Shown: positions 20,637-30,585, numbered from the stretch's first letter. The stretch: 64,000 nt of DNA from Pseudomonas putida (GCA_041879295.1 CP047152.1:5089501-5153500); one strand, 5' to 3'. The notes: generated from the letters alone by a model not told the origin. A program made the numbers and translations.

Positions 20637-21876
20637 CGCCGATCACCACATACTTCTCGCAGGTCAGGCCTTCCAGGCCCACAGGGCCGCGGGCATGTAG
20701 CTTGTCGGTGGAAATACCGATTTCCGCACCCAGGCCGTACTCGAAACCGTCGGCAAAGCAGGTCGGGGTGTTGAGCATGACCGACGCCGAATCGACTTCA
20801 GCCATGAACTGGCGGGCTTCACCCTGGTGTTCGGTGATGATCGAGTCGGTGTGGTGCGAGCCATAGTGGTTGATGTGTTCGATGGCCTGGTTCAGGCCGT
20901 CGACCACGCGAATCGACAGGATCGCATCGAGGTATTCGGTGTGCCAGTCGCTTTCGGTAGCCGGTTTGACGCTGATGATGGCCTGGGTGCGCTCACAACC
21001 GCGCAGTTCCACGCCCTTCTCGACGAAGCGGCGGGCCATTTCTGGCAGGAAGCGCTCAGCCACTTGCTGGTCGACCAGCAGCGTTTCCATGGCCCCGCAG
21101 ATGCCATAGCGGTAGGTCTTGGCGTTGAAGGCCACATTCCAGGCTTTGTCCAGGTCGGCATGCTGGCTGACATAGATGTGGCAGATGCCGTCCAGGTGCT
21201 TGATCACCGGCACGCGGGCATCGCGACTGATACGCTCGATAAGGCCACGGCCACCGCGCGGCACGATGACATCGACGAATTCCGGCATGCTGATCAGCGC
21301 GCCCACGGCTTCGCGGTCGGTGGTTTCGACCACCTGCACCACCGCCGCCGGCAGGCCGGCTTCGGCCAGGCCACGCTGAATGCAGGTGGCAATGGCGCGG
21401 TTGGAATGGATGGCTTCGGAACCGCCACGCAGGATGGTTGCGTTACCCGACTTGAGGCACAGGCTGGCAGCATCGATGGTCACGTTCGGGCGCGATTCAT
21501 AGATGATCCCGATCACCCCCAGCGGGGTACGCATCTTGCCTACCTGAATGCCCGATGGGCGGTAGCTCATGTCGCGGATGGCACCGACCGGGTCCGGCAG
21601 GCTGGCCACCTGGCGCAAGCCGGTGATCATGCCGTCGATACGCGCCGGGGTCAGCGCCAGACGGTCGAGCAGTGCGGGCTCCAGCCCACTGGCGCGGCCG
21701 GCGGCCAGGTCCAGCTCGTTGGCAGCGGTGAGTTCGGCACGGGCGGCGTCCAGCGCGTCGGCGGCAGCCTGCAGGGCGCGGTTCTTCTGCGCGGTGCTGG
21801 CACGGCCAATGACCCGGGAAGCCTCACGGGCAGCGCGACCCAAGCGGGTCATATAGTCAAGAACGGACTCAGTCAT
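20605..21876 (-). CDS. proA: Gamma-glutamyl phosphate reductase
   Basis: 423 aa, NADPH-dependent, second step of proline synthesis. Aldehyde-dehydrogenase fold with the catalytic cysteine in [10 protein letters not shown]; conserved [28 protein letters not shown] and the C-terminal [14 protein letters not shown] segments. The ATG at 21876 ([18 protein letters not shown]) gives the normal length; the open frame runs on through the repeat region upstream but that is not coding. First gene of the leftward block. Confidence 0.97.
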   Translation of the reverse strand: MTESVLDYMTRLGRAAREASRVIGRASTAQKNRALQAAADALDAARAELTAANELDLAAGRASGLEPALLDRLALTPARIDGMITGLRQVASLPDPVGAIRDMSYRPSGIQVGKMRTPLGVIGIIYESRPNVTIDAASLCLKSGNATILRGGSEAIHSNRAIATCIQRGLAEAGLPAAVVQVVETTDREAVGALISMPEFVDVIVPRGGRGLIERISRDARVPVIKHLDGICHIYVSQHADLDKAWNVAFNAKTYRYGICGAMETLLVDQQVAERFLPEMARRFVEKGVELRGCERTQAIISVKPATESDWHTEYLDAILSIRVVDGLNQAIEHINHYGSHHTDSIITEHQGEARQFMAEVDSASVMLNTPTCFADGFEYGLGAEIGISTDKLHARGPVGLEGLTCEKYVVIGDGQLRGQGSC

Positions 21877-21964
21877 GGGTTCGGTGTCTTGGCGAAGGGG
21901 AAATCGGCTGATTATAACTGCCGCGCAGGTGTACGCCCAGCGGCGGGTGGCGGATGGTAGAAAA

Positions 21965-22246
21965 TGGGTGTTTGCGCTGAAGGTGTTTGGTGCCTGTGAG
22001 ATCGAGCGCCGCCCGCGCGGCGCATCGCGAGCTACGCTCGCTCCTACGTCTGCTTTCCTGGGAAACTTGCGCGCGGACGCCCTGGTGCATGACTTAATAT
22101 TACGGCGTACAAACCAGGGCGGTCGCGCGCACCTGTCACAGGCGTTACTGGCCAGAAACAAACGTAGGAGCGAGCGTAGCTCGCGATGCGCCGCGCGGGC
22201 GGCGCTCGATTTCACAGAAACCAAACACCTCAAGGCGAACACCCAG
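21965..22246. repeat. Long inverted repeat (~85 bp arms) between proA and mpg
   Basis: Left arm 21965-22049 and right arm 22162-22246 are near-perfect reverse complements: the core TCGAGCGCCGCCCGCGCGGC..CGCTCCTACG is identical and similarity continues outward with a few differences. They are separated by about 110 bases. The core resembles an extended REP palindrome (GTAGGAGCGAGCGTAGCTCG). This is most of the 480-base gap 21877-22356; I see no gene in it. Confidence 0.85.
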
Positions 22247-22356
22247 CAGCCCCTGCCAATGAAACATATGGATACCAATCAATCGCCCTACAGGTTCAGC
22301 CTCGATTAAGTCATTCATTGCTATCATCCCAGCCCTTCCAGCCACGAACCGCCCGC

Positions 22357-23025
22357 ATGCCAGCCCTGCCCGACAGTTTTTTCGACCGCGACGCCCAGAC
22401 CCTGGCCAAGGCCCTGCTCGGCAAGGTCATTCGCCACCGCCACGGCGACCTGTGGCTGGCCGCGCGAATCATCGAGACCGAGGCCTACTACCTCACCGAC
22501 AAAGGTAGCCACGCTTCGCTCGGCTACACCGAAAAACGCAAGGCGCTGTTCCTGGAGGGCGGGCACATCTACATGTACTACGCCCGCGGCGGCGATTCGC
22601 TCAACTTCAGCGCCCACGGGCCGGGCAACGCGGTGCTGATCAAGTCTGCCTATCCTTGGCAGGACACCCTCTCGGGGCCCGACAGCCTGGCGCAGATGCA
22701 ACTGAACAACCCCGATGCAAGCGGCAATATCCGCCCGCAAGAGCGCCTGTGCGCCGGCCAGACCCTGCTATGCCGGGCCCTGGGCCTGAAAGTGCCGCAT
22801 TGGGACGCCCAGCGTTTCGACGCCGAACGTCTGTACGTCGAGGACTGTGGCAATGTCGTGCCCCGGGTGATCCAGGCCGCTCGCCTGGGCATCCCGCACG
22901 GGCGCGACGAGCACCTGCCGTACCGCTTCGTCGACGCCGAGTACGCCCGTTTCTGCACACGGAACCCGTTACGTCGCGGCCAAGTCGAAGGCCGTGATTT
23001 CTTCATTCTCGAACAAGGAAGCTGA
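22357..23025 (+). CDS. mpg: DNA-3-methyladenine glycosylase, AAG/MPG family
   Basis: 222 aa base-excision-repair enzyme that removes alkylated purines. Family features: LAKALLGKVIRHR at the start, the catalytic region IIETEAYY, HIYMYYARGGDSLNF, NAVLIKSAYP and the GPGN-type segment (HGPGNAVLI). The ATG at 22357 is preferred to upstream in-frame starts that lie within the inverted repeat. It is only 2 bases upstream of the next gene, so they form a transcription unit. Confidence 0.92.
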   Translation: MPALPDSFFDRDAQTLAKALLGKVIRHRHGDLWLAARIIETEAYYLTDKGSHASLGYTEKRKALFLEGGHIYMYYARGGDSLNFSAHGPGNAVLIKSAYPWQDTLSGPDSLAQMQLNNPDASGNIRPQERLCAGQTLLCRALGLKVPHWDAQRFDAERLYVEDCGNVVPRVIQAARLGIPHGRDEHLPYRFVDAEYARFCTRNPLRRGQVEGRDFFILEQGS

Positions 23026-23027
23026 AC

Positions 23028-24344
23028 ATGGGCCAATGGCTCGACAGCCTGACCGGCTGGCTCAGCGCCAACCCGCAGTGGCTTGGCCTGGCGATTTTCC
23101 TGGTGGCCTGCATCGAATGCCTGGCCATCGCCGGCATTATCGTGCCGGGCACCATACTGCTTTTCGCCGTTGCGGTACTGGCCGGCAACGGCGCGTTCAG
23201 CCTGGGCGAAACGCTGCTCCTCGGCTTTCTCGGCGGCCTGCTGGGCGACGCCCTGTCTTACGCAGTGGGCAAGTACTTTCACCAGAACATCCGCCGCCTG
23301 CCGCTGCTCCGCCACCATCCAGAATGGATCGGCAGCGCCGAAAGCTACTTCCAGCGTTATGGCATCGCCAGCCTGCTGGTAGGCCGCTTCATCGGCCCGC
23401 TGAGGCCGATGCTGCCAATGGTCGCCGGCATGTTCGACATGCCCCTGCCGCGTTTCATCGCTGTCAGCCTGTTGGCGGGTGCCGGCTGGTCGGTAGCCTA
23501 CCTGCTACCCGGCTGGGCCACCGGCGCCGCCATGCGCCTGCCCCTGCCGGAAGGCTTCTGGCTGGACGCCGGGATCATTGCCGGCGCCCTCGCAGTGCTG
23601 ATCGGCCTGAGCCTGAATACCAGCCTGCGTGACCAGCGCCACGGCACGCGGCTGGTTGCCGCTCTCAGCTTTATCGCCCTGGCCGGTGTATTCCTTGGCT
23701 GGCCCTACTTCCATGAGTTCGACCAAGGCGTGATGACACTGGTCCAGGAGCATCGCAGCCAGGCCATCGACAGCACCGTGGTACTGGTGACACGACTAGG
23801 CGATTTCCGCACCCAGTTCTTCCTCGGCGGCCTGCTGACCGGCCTGCTGCTGCTTGCCCGCCAGTGGCGGCACGCATTTTTCGCTGCTGGCGCGTTGATG
23901 GGCACTGCGATCGCCAACGGCACACTGAAATGGCTATTTGCCCGGGCCAGACCGGAAGTATTGACCGACCCACTGACCAGCTACAGCATGCCCAGCGGGC
24001 ACAGCTCGGCATCGTTCGCGTTCTTTCTGGTTATGGCCGTGCTGGCAGGACGTGGGCAGCCACCACGGATGCGCCTGACCTGGGTGATGCTGGGGTGCAT
24101 TCCGGCGCTGTCGATTGCCCTGTCACGGGTGTACCTGGGGGCGCACTGGCCAACCGACATCCTGGCCGGGGCTCTTCTGGCCTGCTGCGTGTGCGCACTC
24201 AGCCTGACATTGGTGCAACGCCAGCAGGCACTGCCGGCTCTGCCACTGCGGGTATGGTGGCTGGTGTTGCCGGCATGCATGGCGTTGCTGGCGTTCTTTG
24301 CCATGCATGCGCTGCCTCAGGCTTTGCTGCGATATCAGTATTGA
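23028..24344 (+). CDS. DedA (VTT domain) - PAP2 phosphatase fusion membrane protein
   Basis: 438 aa. Residues ~1-200 are a DedA/VTT-type domain (AGIIVPGTILLFAVAVLAG, GLLGDALSYAVGKYF, then the arginine motif RFIGPLRPMLPMVAG), a family thought to move undecaprenyl phosphate or other lipids across the membrane. Residues ~210-430 are a PAP2 phosphatase with its three motifs: KWLFARARPE, SMPSGHSSASF and SRVYLGAHWPTDI. The combination suggests dephosphorylation of a lipid pyrophosphate, perhaps undecaprenyl pyrophosphate, coupled to its recycling; that coupling is inference. Many membrane helices in both halves. Confidence 0.88.
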   Translation: MGQWLDSLTGWLSANPQWLGLAIFLVACIECLAIAGIIVPGTILLFAVAVLAGNGAFSLGETLLLGFLGGLLGDALSYAVGKYFHQNIRRLPLLRHHPEWIGSAESYFQRYGIASLLVGRFIGPLRPMLPMVAGMFDMPLPRFIAVSLLAGAGWSVAYLLPGWATGAAMRLPLPEGFWLDAGIIAGALAVLIGLSLNTSLRDQRHGTRLVAALSFIALAGVFLGWPYFHEFDQGVMTLVQEHRSQAIDSTVVLVTRLGDFRTQFFLGGLLTGLLLLARQWRHAFFAAGALMGTAIANGTLKWLFARARPEVLTDPLTSYSMPSGHSSASFAFFLVMAVLAGRGQPPRMRLTWVMLGCIPALSIALSRVYLGAHWPTDILAGALLACCVCALSLTLVQRQQALPALPLRVWWLVLPACMALLAFFAMHALPQALLRYQY

Positions 24345-24374
24345 TGCTGCCGGCTTCTTCGCAGCACAGGGTCA

Positions 24375-24965
24375 TCAGGCAAACAGTTCACCCTGAATCC
24401 GTTCCAGCAGCTTCTGGATTTCCCCCAGTCGCTGCTGGGGCGAATCGAGGGTCAGCAGGTCCAGCTTGTCCTCCTCCATGAACGGCAACAGGTACGCCAG
24501 CTGATTGGCCAGCGCCTGACGCCCGTCCACCGGGCGCGGCATGCCCAGCGCTTCGACCATGGGGTGCTCACCCAGGGCCACCAGCAGCGCCAGCAGGTCG
24601 TCATCGGCCTCGAGCAACGGGCTGTCTGCCTGCTCCGGCAGCCATTGCACCTGCCCCACCAGCAGCTGGTCCTTCTGCACCTCGGAGCTTTCCAGATTGA
24701 AGCGCCGCACGCCCTCGACACGAATACCCAGCAAGCCGTTATCCTGCTGCACGAAGTCGCGGATCATCGCTTCACAGCCGATCGAGGCGACCACCGGCGG
24801 CGCCTTGCCGACTTGTTCGCCCTCAAGGATGCACACCACACCAAAACCTTCGCCCTGCTTCATGCAGCGCCCGATCATGTCCAGGTAGCGCGCCTCGAAA
24901 ATCTGCAAATCGAGAAAGCAGCCAGGAAACAGCACGGTATTGAGCGGAAACAGCGGTAGCGTCAT
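24375..24965 (-). CDS. Lon-substrate-binding-domain (LAN) protein
   Basis: 196 aa made up only of the N-terminal Lon substrate-binding domain: LPLFPLNTVLFPGCFLDLQIFEARYLDM at the start is characteristic, and the length fits stand-alone family members. There is no AAA+ or protease domain, so it cannot be Lon itself. Function of stand-alone proteins is not established. ATG at 24965 chosen over the preceding GTG because GAGGAG lies 5 bases upstream. Nine bases downstream of lrgB, probably in the same transcript. Confidence 0.85.
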   Translation of the reverse strand: MTLPLFPLNTVLFPGCFLDLQIFEARYLDMIGRCMKQGEGFGVVCILEGEQVGKAPPVVASIGCEAMIRDFVQQDNGLLGIRVEGVRRFNLESSEVQKDQLLVGQVQWLPEQADSPLLEADDDLLALLVALGEHPMVEALGMPRPVDGRQALANQLAYLLPFMEEDKLDLLTLDSPQQRLGEIQKLLERIQGELFA

Positions 24966-24974
24966 CACAACTCC

Positions 24975-25691
24975 TCAAGCCACCAGGCTGACCGCCAGCG
25001 GCAGGAACACCGCTGTAGCCACCCCCATCAGGCTCATCGCCAGCGCGGCAAAGGCGCCGCATTCGTCACTTTCCTGCAGGGCCACCGAAGTGCCCACTGC
25101 ATGTGCGGTCACGCCCAGGGACATGCCGCGTGCCTCTGGGCTGTGCACGCCAAAGCGGCTCAGCAACGCCGGGCCGAAGATCGCCCCGATCACCCCGGTA
25201 ATCAACACGAACACTGCCGCCAGGGCCGCCACGCCGCCAATCTGCTCGGCCACCAGCATGGCGATCGGCGAAGTGACGGACTTCGGCGCCATGGTCATCA
25301 GGATCATGTGCTCGGCACCGAACCACCAGCCCAGCACCAGGCAGCAGAGCGTGGCGAACAGGCCTCCGACTACCAGCGTAGTAAATGTAGGCCAGAACAG
25401 CTGGCGAATACGCCGCAGGTTGAGATAGAGCGGCACAGCCAGGGCCACGGTGGCGGGCCCCAGGAGAATGTTCATGATTTCAGTGCTTTTGCGGTACTCG
25501 CTGTAATCGATACCGCACAGCAGCAACACGCCGATCACCAGCAGCATCGATACCAGTACAGGCTGCAAGAAGATCCAGCGGGTTTTCTCGTAGGCCGCCA
25601 GCACTACCTGATAGGCCCCCAGCGTGATGCCGATACCGAACAATGGGTGATGTATGACCGCATCGAGTGCGCCCTGCCAGTCGAGCATCAT
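24975..25691 (-). CDS. lrgB: LrgB/CidB-family membrane protein
   Basis: 238 aa, about six to eight hydrophobic helices. LrgB-family signatures: NILLGPATVALAVPLY, SVTSPIAM and the GHAFGT-like AHAVGTSVAL near the C-terminus. The family is the large partner of holin-like LrgA/CidA and affects murein hydrolase activity or export of small metabolites such as pyruvate in other bacteria. Its ATG overlaps the stop of the upstream LrgA-like gene by 4 bases. Confidence 0.9.
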   Translation of the reverse strand: MMLDWQGALDAVIHHPLFGIGITLGAYQVVLAAYEKTRWIFLQPVLVSMLLVIGVLLLCGIDYSEYRKSTEIMNILLGPATVALAVPLYLNLRRIRQLFWPTFTTLVVGGLFATLCCLVLGWWFGAEHMILMTMAPKSVTSPIAMLVAEQIGGVAALAAVFVLITGVIGAIFGPALLSRFGVHSPEARGMSLGVTAHAVGTSVALQESDECGAFAALAMSLMGVATAVFLPLAVSLVA

Positions 25692-26050
25692 GGCTGCTCC
25701 TCACGCTTGCCCTGGCGCTGGATGAGCTTTTGCATCAGCACACCGACGAACACCAGGGTCATCAGGCAGGAAATCAGCAAGGCCCCGGCAATCGCCCAGA
25801 AGTCGGCGGCAATATCCTTGGCATATACCATCACCCCCACTGCCGGCGGCACCAGCAACAGCGGCAGATAGCGCAGCAAACTGCTGGCGGCCTCGTTCAG
25901 CGGCGTGCCAACCTCACCGCGGGCCATGAGGAAGCACAGCAACAACAACAGGCCGATGATCGGCCCAGGCAAAAACGGCACAAACAGGTGATTGATCGCC
26001 GTCCCCAGCAACTGGAACAACACCAGCCAGGTCAAACCACGCAACAGCAT
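25688..26050 (-). CDS. lrgA: CidA/LrgA-family holin-like protein
   Basis: 120 aa with four hydrophobic segments and the family signature FLPGPIIGLLLLL. CidA/LrgA proteins are holin-like and act together with the LrgB/CidB partner, encoded directly downstream. The second of two close ATGs (26050) is chosen because GGGAG ends 6 bases before it and overlaps the first. Whether the pair is closer to Cid or Lrg cannot be told from sequence alone. Confidence 0.88.
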   Translation of the reverse strand: MLLRGLTWLVLFQLLGTAINHLFVPFLPGPIIGLLLLLCFLMARGEVGTPLNEAASSLLRYLPLLLVPPAVGVMVYAKDIAADFWAIAGALLISCLMTLVFVGVLMQKLIQRQGKREEQP

Positions 26051-26193
26051 AAGCATCTCCCTCGGGCATGGCCGTCATTATAAGCACGCACAGGTTCAGA
26101 CCGATATTCGCCGAAAAGCGGGCAACTTGACTGAAACGGTTAGCCGTGCTGATCTTGTACTTTCGTACCAATTGACAACCCGGAGAGTCCGCG

Positions 26194-26649
26194 ATGCCCT
26201 ATGTACCGGTTACAGAGCTTTCGCAGTACGTTGGCAAGGAGCTGGGCCACTCTGAGTGGTTGAAGATCGACCAGCAGCGCATCAACCTGTTCGCCGAGGC
26301 GACCGGCGACTTCCAGTTCATCCATGTCGACCCTGAGAAGGCGGCAAAAACCCCGTTTGGCGGCACGATCGCCCATGGTTTCCTGACCTTGTCGCTGATC
26401 CCAAAGCTGATCGAGGACATCCTCGTCCTGCCGCAAGGGTTGAAGATGGTGGTGAACTACGGCCTGGACAGCGTGCGCTTCATTCAGCCGGTCAAGGTCG
26501 ACAGCCGCGTTCGGCTGAAGGTGAAGCTGGGCGAGGTGATGGAGAAAAAACCGGGGCAGTGGCTACTCAAGGCGATTGCCACGCTGGAGATCGAAGGTGA
26601 AGAGAAGCCTGCTTATATTGCCGAATCACTGTCGCTCTGTTTTGTCTGA
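26194..26649 (+). CDS. MaoC-family (R)-hydratase-like protein
   Basis: 151 aa hot-dog fold. The hydratase 2 active-site motif is visible (D-x-x-H context): [18 protein letters not shown] followed by [16 protein letters not shown], with Asp and His in the expected spacing. Such enzymes hydrate 2-enoyl-CoA to (R)-3-hydroxyacyl-CoA in fatty-acid or polyhydroxyalkanoate metabolism; the substrate is not shown here. It stands alone between the divergent lrgA and the prmA gene. Confidence 0.9.
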   Translation: MPYVPVTELSQYVGKELGHSEWLKIDQQRINLFAEATGDFQFIHVDPEKAAKTPFGGTIAHGFLTLSLIPKLIEDILVLPQGLKMVVNYGLDSVRFIQPVKVDSRVRLKVKLGEVMEKKPGQWLLKAIATLEIEGEEKPAYIAESLSLCFV

Positions 26650-26658
26650 TACCTGCCC

Positions 26659-26679
26659 GGGGGCTGCTGTGCAGCCCCC
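26659..26679 (+). terminator. GGGGGCTGC hairpin after the maoC-like gene
   Basis: GGGGGCTGC (26659-26667) and GCAGCCCCC (26671-26679) around a 3-base loop, 10 bases after the stop. No U-tract. The same hairpin type recurs after other genes in the window. Confidence 0.6.
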
Positions 26680-26765
26680 GATCCACAAATCCACCGCACT
26701 CGCGTAAACTGCCAGCCTTCGCGCAGCCTAGGGCTGCCCCTGTCGATTTATCAAAGGTGCCCGCC

Positions 26766-27644
26766 ATGCCCTGGCTGCAAGTACGCCTGGCCATCAGCCC
26801 GGAACAAGCCGAAACCTATGAAGATGCGCTGCTTGAAGTAGGCGCCGTCTCGGTCACGTTCATGGATGCCGAAGATCAACCGATCTTCGAACCAGACCTC
26901 AATACCACCCCGCTGTGGTCGCACACCCACCTGCTGGCGCTGTTCGAGGCCGATGCCGACCCTGAACAGGTGTTCGCCCACCTGCGCCTGTTGACCGGCG
27001 CCGAGTTGCCCGAACACCAGGCCGAGGTGATCGAGGACCAGGACTGGGAACGCAGCTGGATGGACAACTTCCAGCCGATGCGCTTCGGCCGCCGCCTGTG
27101 GATCGTGCCCAGCTGGCACGATGCCCCGGAAAAGGACGCCGTGAACCTGCTGCTCGACCCGGGCCTGGCCTTTGGCACCGGCACCCACCCCACCACGGCC
27201 CTGTGCCTGGAATGGCTAGACGGCCAGCAGCTTGAAGGCACACAGGTGCTGGACTTTGGCTGCGGTTCGGGCATCCTGGCCATCGCGGCGTTGCTGCTGG
27301 GCGCCCGCGAAGCGGTAGGCACCGACATCGACGTGCAGGCCATCGAGGCTTCGCGCGACAACGCCCAGCGCAACGGCATTGCCGATGAGAAACTGGCGCT
27401 GCACTTGCCCGAGCACATGCCGGCAATGCAGGCCGACGTGCTGGTTGCCAACATCCTCGCCGGCCCGCTGGTGTCGCTGGCGCCACAGTTGTCTGGCCTG
27501 GTTCGCCCAGGTGGCCTGCTGGCGCTGTCGGGCATCCTCGCCGAGCAAGGTGAAGACGTGGCCGCCGCTTACGCCGCCGACTTTGAACTGGACCCGATCG
27601 TCGTGCGCGACGGCTGGGTGCGCATCAGTGGTCGGCGTCGCTAA
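26766..27644 (+). CDS. prmA: Ribosomal protein L11 methyltransferase
   Basis: 292 aa SAM-dependent enzyme that methylates ribosomal protein L11. N-terminal substrate domain ([16 protein letters not shown]), then the class I methyltransferase domain with motif [28 protein letters not shown], and the catalytic-loop segment [24 protein letters not shown] before motif I is also conserved. ATG at 26766 gives the standard length. Followed by the zinc-ribbon protein gene, with which it is often paired in Pseudomonas. Confidence 0.97.
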   Translation: MPWLQVRLAISPEQAETYEDALLEVGAVSVTFMDAEDQPIFEPDLNTTPLWSHTHLLALFEADADPEQVFAHLRLLTGAELPEHQAEVIEDQDWERSWMDNFQPMRFGRRLWIVPSWHDAPEKDAVNLLLDPGLAFGTGTHPTTALCLEWLDGQQLEGTQVLDFGCGSGILAIAALLLGAREAVGTDIDVQAIEASRDNAQRNGIADEKLALHLPEHMPAMQADVLVANILAGPLVSLAPQLSGLVRPGGLLALSGILAEQGEDVAAAYAADFELDPIVVRDGWVRISGRRR

Positions 27645-27686
27645 GCGGGCCTTGAATACTTTTCTGCACAGATCCCGGATCGCCGC

Positions 27687-29030
27687 ATGACCGACAGTTT
27701 CGTCACCCAGTGCCCGCATTGCCAGACCAGCTTTCGCGTCACCCACCACCAGTTGAGCGTGGCCCGCGGTGTGGTGCGCTGCGGTCACTGCCTGCAGGTA
27801 TTCAACGCCGCCAAGCAGTTGCTGGAGCAGAACCGCACCGCTCCCAGCAGCGCACCCGCGGTAACCGCGCCGGCACCTGCAACGCCTGCCGAGCCTGCGC
27901 CTGAGCCTGCCATCAGTCCACGCGGTAGCCCCTCTGACCAGGATTGGGCGCTTACCGCCCAAGCGCTGGACGAGCTCGACCTCGACAAGGAACTGGAGCG
28001 CCTGGAGCGTCGCGGCCAACCGGCCCCGACACGCCCGGCCAGCCAGGATGACCAGTTGCAGGCTCGGCGCGACGAACTTCACCCGGACGAGCACGCAGAA
28101 GACCTTTTCGGCACGGCGACCGAAGAGCCCTACCCTGCGCAGGAGCCTGCAGAGCCTGGCCCAGTACTGCTGGAGCCGGTCCCCCAGGATCTGGACCTGG
28201 AGCCTGCGCCCGGCGAGCGCACCGAGCCGACCCTGGGCAGCAACCTTGACCTGGACATCGATGGCGAGCCGCCCGAGCACCGAGCGGCCAAACGCGATGA
28301 CCCGCCTGCATTCAGCGAGCCGCTGCGCGTCAGCGAGGACGAAACCCCGGAAAAAGGCCTGAGCGCCCGCGACGAAGAGCCAGTGGCGCTGAGCCTCACG
28401 GCGCATGACGACGAGCCAGTCGAGCCGCTACCCGGAGACCGCCTGGAACCAGGCCTTGCCGGCAAACCCGAGCGCCCCTCGCGCAAGGAGCCGCTGGTCG
28501 ACGTAGTCGACGATCCGCTGCAACTGGGCTGGGAAAAACCCGCGCCCAATTGGGGCAAGCGCCTGCTGTGGGGCGTGCTGACCCTGCTGGCTGCCGGCCT
28601 GCTGGCGTTCCAGTATGTGTGGTTCCACTTCGACGAAATGGCCCGCCAGGACCAGTATCGGCCGATTTTCCAGCAGATCTGCCCAATGGTCGGTTGCCAG
28701 GTACCCACCCGCGTCGATATTGCACGAATCAAGAGCAGCAATCTGGTGGTGCGTAGCCACCCGGACTTCAAGGGCGCCCTGATCGTCGACGCGATCATCT
28801 ACAACCGCGCGCCTTTCGCCCAGCCGTTTCCGTTGCTGGAGCTGCGCTTCGCCGACCTCAATGGCCAACTGATCGCCAGCCGCCGCTTCAAGCCCAGCGA
28901 GTACCTGTCGGGCGAACTGGCAGGGCGTGGCGAAATGCCCAGTCAGACGCCGATCCACATTGCCCTGGACATCCTCGACCCAGGGCCGAAGGCGGTGAAT
29001 TACAGCCTGAGCTTTCGTTCGCCGGAGTAA
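27687..29030 (+). CDS. Zinc-ribbon / DUF3426 single-pass membrane protein
   Basis: 447 aa. The N-terminus has an MJ0042-type zinc ribbon: CPHCQTSFRVTHHQLSVARG then VRCGHCLQVFNA, i.e. two CxxC pairs. Residues ~50-280 are a low-complexity, proline- and acidic-rich linker. One membrane helix follows (LLWGVLTLLAAGLLAFQYVWF, ~290-310), then a DUF3426 domain (CPMVGCQVPTRVDIARIKSSN..) likely in the periplasm. Function unknown; the architecture suggests a cytoplasmic sensor end linked to an envelope domain. Downstream of prmA by 42 bases. Confidence 0.88.
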   Translation: MTDSFVTQCPHCQTSFRVTHHQLSVARGVVRCGHCLQVFNAAKQLLEQNRTAPSSAPAVTAPAPATPAEPAPEPAISPRGSPSDQDWALTAQALDELDLDKELERLERRGQPAPTRPASQDDQLQARRDELHPDEHAEDLFGTATEEPYPAQEPAEPGPVLLEPVPQDLDLEPAPGERTEPTLGSNLDLDIDGEPPEHRAAKRDDPPAFSEPLRVSEDETPEKGLSARDEEPVALSLTAHDDEPVEPLPGDRLEPGLAGKPERPSRKEPLVDVVDDPLQLGWEKPAPNWGKRLLWGVLTLLAAGLLAFQYVWFHFDEMARQDQYRPIFQQICPMVGCQVPTRVDIARIKSSNLVVRSHPDFKGALIVDAIIYNRAPFAQPFPLLELRFADLNGQLIASRRFKPSEYLSGELAGRGEMPSQTPIHIALDILDPGPKAVNYSLSFRSPE

Positions 29031-29041
29031 GCGACAAGCGG

Positions 29042-29108
29042 CCAGCAGCAAGCCACAAGACAAGACGCCCAAATTGCGGCCGTTTTTTGTCTTGTCGCGT
29101 GCTGCTTG
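29042..29108. repeat. Imperfect inverted repeat upstream of dusB
   Basis: Inner arms GACAAGAC (29059-29066) and GTCTTGTC (29089-29096), with outer arms CCAGCAGCAAGC (29042-29053) and GCGTGCTGCTTG (29097-29108) matching at 10 of 12 bases. A T6 run lies inside the loop. It may act as a terminator of the upstream gene. The remaining bases to dusB are A+T-rich (29131-29180) with a possible -10 TATCAT at 29182. Confidence 0.55.
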
Positions 29109-29237
29109 AAGCGCAAAGGCATAAGCCGACAACTGTTCAGATTTTATCCAAATCCATCTTTATCCAGTCATCGAGAGCGGGTATCATGCCAACCCTTTTT
29201 CGAACTCCAAGATTCGGCCCCACAACAGGGATCACCT

Positions 29238-30251
29238 ATGTCGGCGGTACGCATCGGCCAATACACACTACGTAACAACCTGATCCTCGCGCCCATGGCC
29301 GGGGTGACGGATCAGCCTTTCCGTACTCTTTGCCAGCGCATGGGCGCCGGTATGGTGGTGTCGGAGATGGTAAGCAGCGACATGAGCCTGTGGAACAGCC
29401 GCAAGTCGAGCCTGCGCCGCATCCATGAAGGTGATCCCGAGCCCCGCTCGGTGCAGATCGCCGGCGGTGATGCGCAGATGATGGCAGCGGCGGCAAAGGC
29501 CAACGTCGAGGCAGGTGCCCAGATCATCGATATCAACATGGGCTGCCCGGCAAAAAAAGTCTGCAACAAGGCCGCAGGCTCTGCTTTATTGAGAGATGAA
29601 GCCTTGGTCAGCGAGATCCTCCACGCCGTGGTCAGCGCCGTGGACGTACCGGTGACCCTGAAAATCCGCACCGGCTGGGACCGGGCGAACAAGAACGGCC
29701 TGAACGTGGCGAAGATCGCTGAACAGGCTGGCATCCAGGCGCTAGCGGTGCATGGCCGCACACGTGCCGACCTGTACACCGGCGAAGCCGAATACGACAC
29801 CATCGCTGCCATCAAGCAGGCGGTGTCAATCCCGGTTTTTGCCAACGGCGATATCACCTCGCCAGAAAAGGCCCGGGCGGTGCTGGAAACCACCGGGGTC
29901 GATGGCCTGTTGATTGGCCGGGCTGCCCAGGGGCGGCCATGGATCTTTCGCGAGATCGAGCATTACCTGCGCACTGGTGAACACCTGCCAGCGCCGCAAC
30001 TGGACGAAGTGGAACGCATCCTGCTGGAGCACCTGGCCGCGCTGCATGCCTTCTATGGCGATGTGATGGGCGTACGTATCGCCCGCAAGCACGTTGGCTG
30101 GTACCTGGCAACACGACCCGGTGGCAAGGAGTTTCGCGCCCGGTTCAACGCTTTGGAAGACACACAAGCGCAGTGCGCCAACGTTCGCGCGTTTTTCAGC
30201 GAACGTCGACAGAGCCTTGAGACAGAGGACGGACAAGGGGTGGCCGCATGA
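29238..30251 (+). CDS. dusB: tRNA-dihydrouridine synthase B
   Basis: 337 aa FMN enzyme that reduces uridine to dihydrouridine in tRNA. The TIM-barrel signatures are clear: [16 protein letters not shown], the catalytic cysteine in [37 protein letters not shown] and [12 protein letters not shown] at 29238 ([13 protein letters not shown]) fits the family; the longer frame upstream passes through the inverted repeat. The stop overlaps the fis ATG, the conserved dusB-fis operon of gammaproteobacteria. Confidence 0.96.
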   Translation: MSAVRIGQYTLRNNLILAPMAGVTDQPFRTLCQRMGAGMVVSEMVSSDMSLWNSRKSSLRRIHEGDPEPRSVQIAGGDAQMMAAAAKANVEAGAQIIDINMGCPAKKVCNKAAGSALLRDEALVSEILHAVVSAVDVPVTLKIRTGWDRANKNGLNVAKIAEQAGIQALAVHGRTRADLYTGEAEYDTIAAIKQAVSIPVFANGDITSPEKARAVLETTGVDGLLIGRAAQGRPWIFREIEHYLRTGEHLPAPQLDEVERILLEHLAALHAFYGDVMGVRIARKHVGWYLATRPGGKEFRARFNALEDTQAQCANVRAFFSERRQSLETEDGQGVAA

Positions 30252-30568
30252 CGATGATGACCGAGACATTTGTGAGTGGAACAACGCCCGTGAGCGACAA
30301 CGCCAACCTGAAACAGCACCTCAACACGCCGAGCGAAGAGGGCCAGACCCTTCGCGACAGCGTCGAGAAGGCGCTGCACAACTACTTCGCCCACCTGGAA
30401 GGCGCGACCGTGACGGACGTGTACAACCTGGTGCTCTCCGAAGTCGAGGCGCCCCTGCTCGAAAGCGTGATGAACTACGTGAAGGGCAACCAGACCAAGG
30501 CCAGCGAGATGCTCGGGCTGAACCGAGGCACCCTGCGCAAGAAGCTCAAGCAGTACGACTTGTTGTAA
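30248..30568 (+). CDS. fis: DNA-binding protein Fis
   Basis: 106 aa nucleoid-associated regulator that bends DNA and activates rRNA and other growth-linked promoters. The C-terminal helix-turn-helix is intact ([20 protein letters not shown], then [11 protein letters not shown]), preceded by the dimerisation helices. It overlaps dusB by 4 bases (ATGA). An intrinsic terminator follows. The N-terminal ~30 residues are longer than in E. coli Fis (98 aa), which is usual for Pseudomonas. Confidence 0.97.
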   Translation: MTMMTETFVSGTTPVSDNANLKQHLNTPSEEGQTLRDSVEKALHNYFAHLEGATVTDVYNLVLSEVEAPLLESVMNYVKGNQTKASEMLGLNRGTLRKKLKQYDLL

Positions 30569-30585
30569 GCCAGAATCCCACCCAG

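Noticed and set aside
24375..24965. Truncated lon protease pseudogene
   Set aside because: The protein has a clean start and end and the normal length of stand-alone Lon-substrate-domain proteins; no remnant of the ATPase or protease domain follows.
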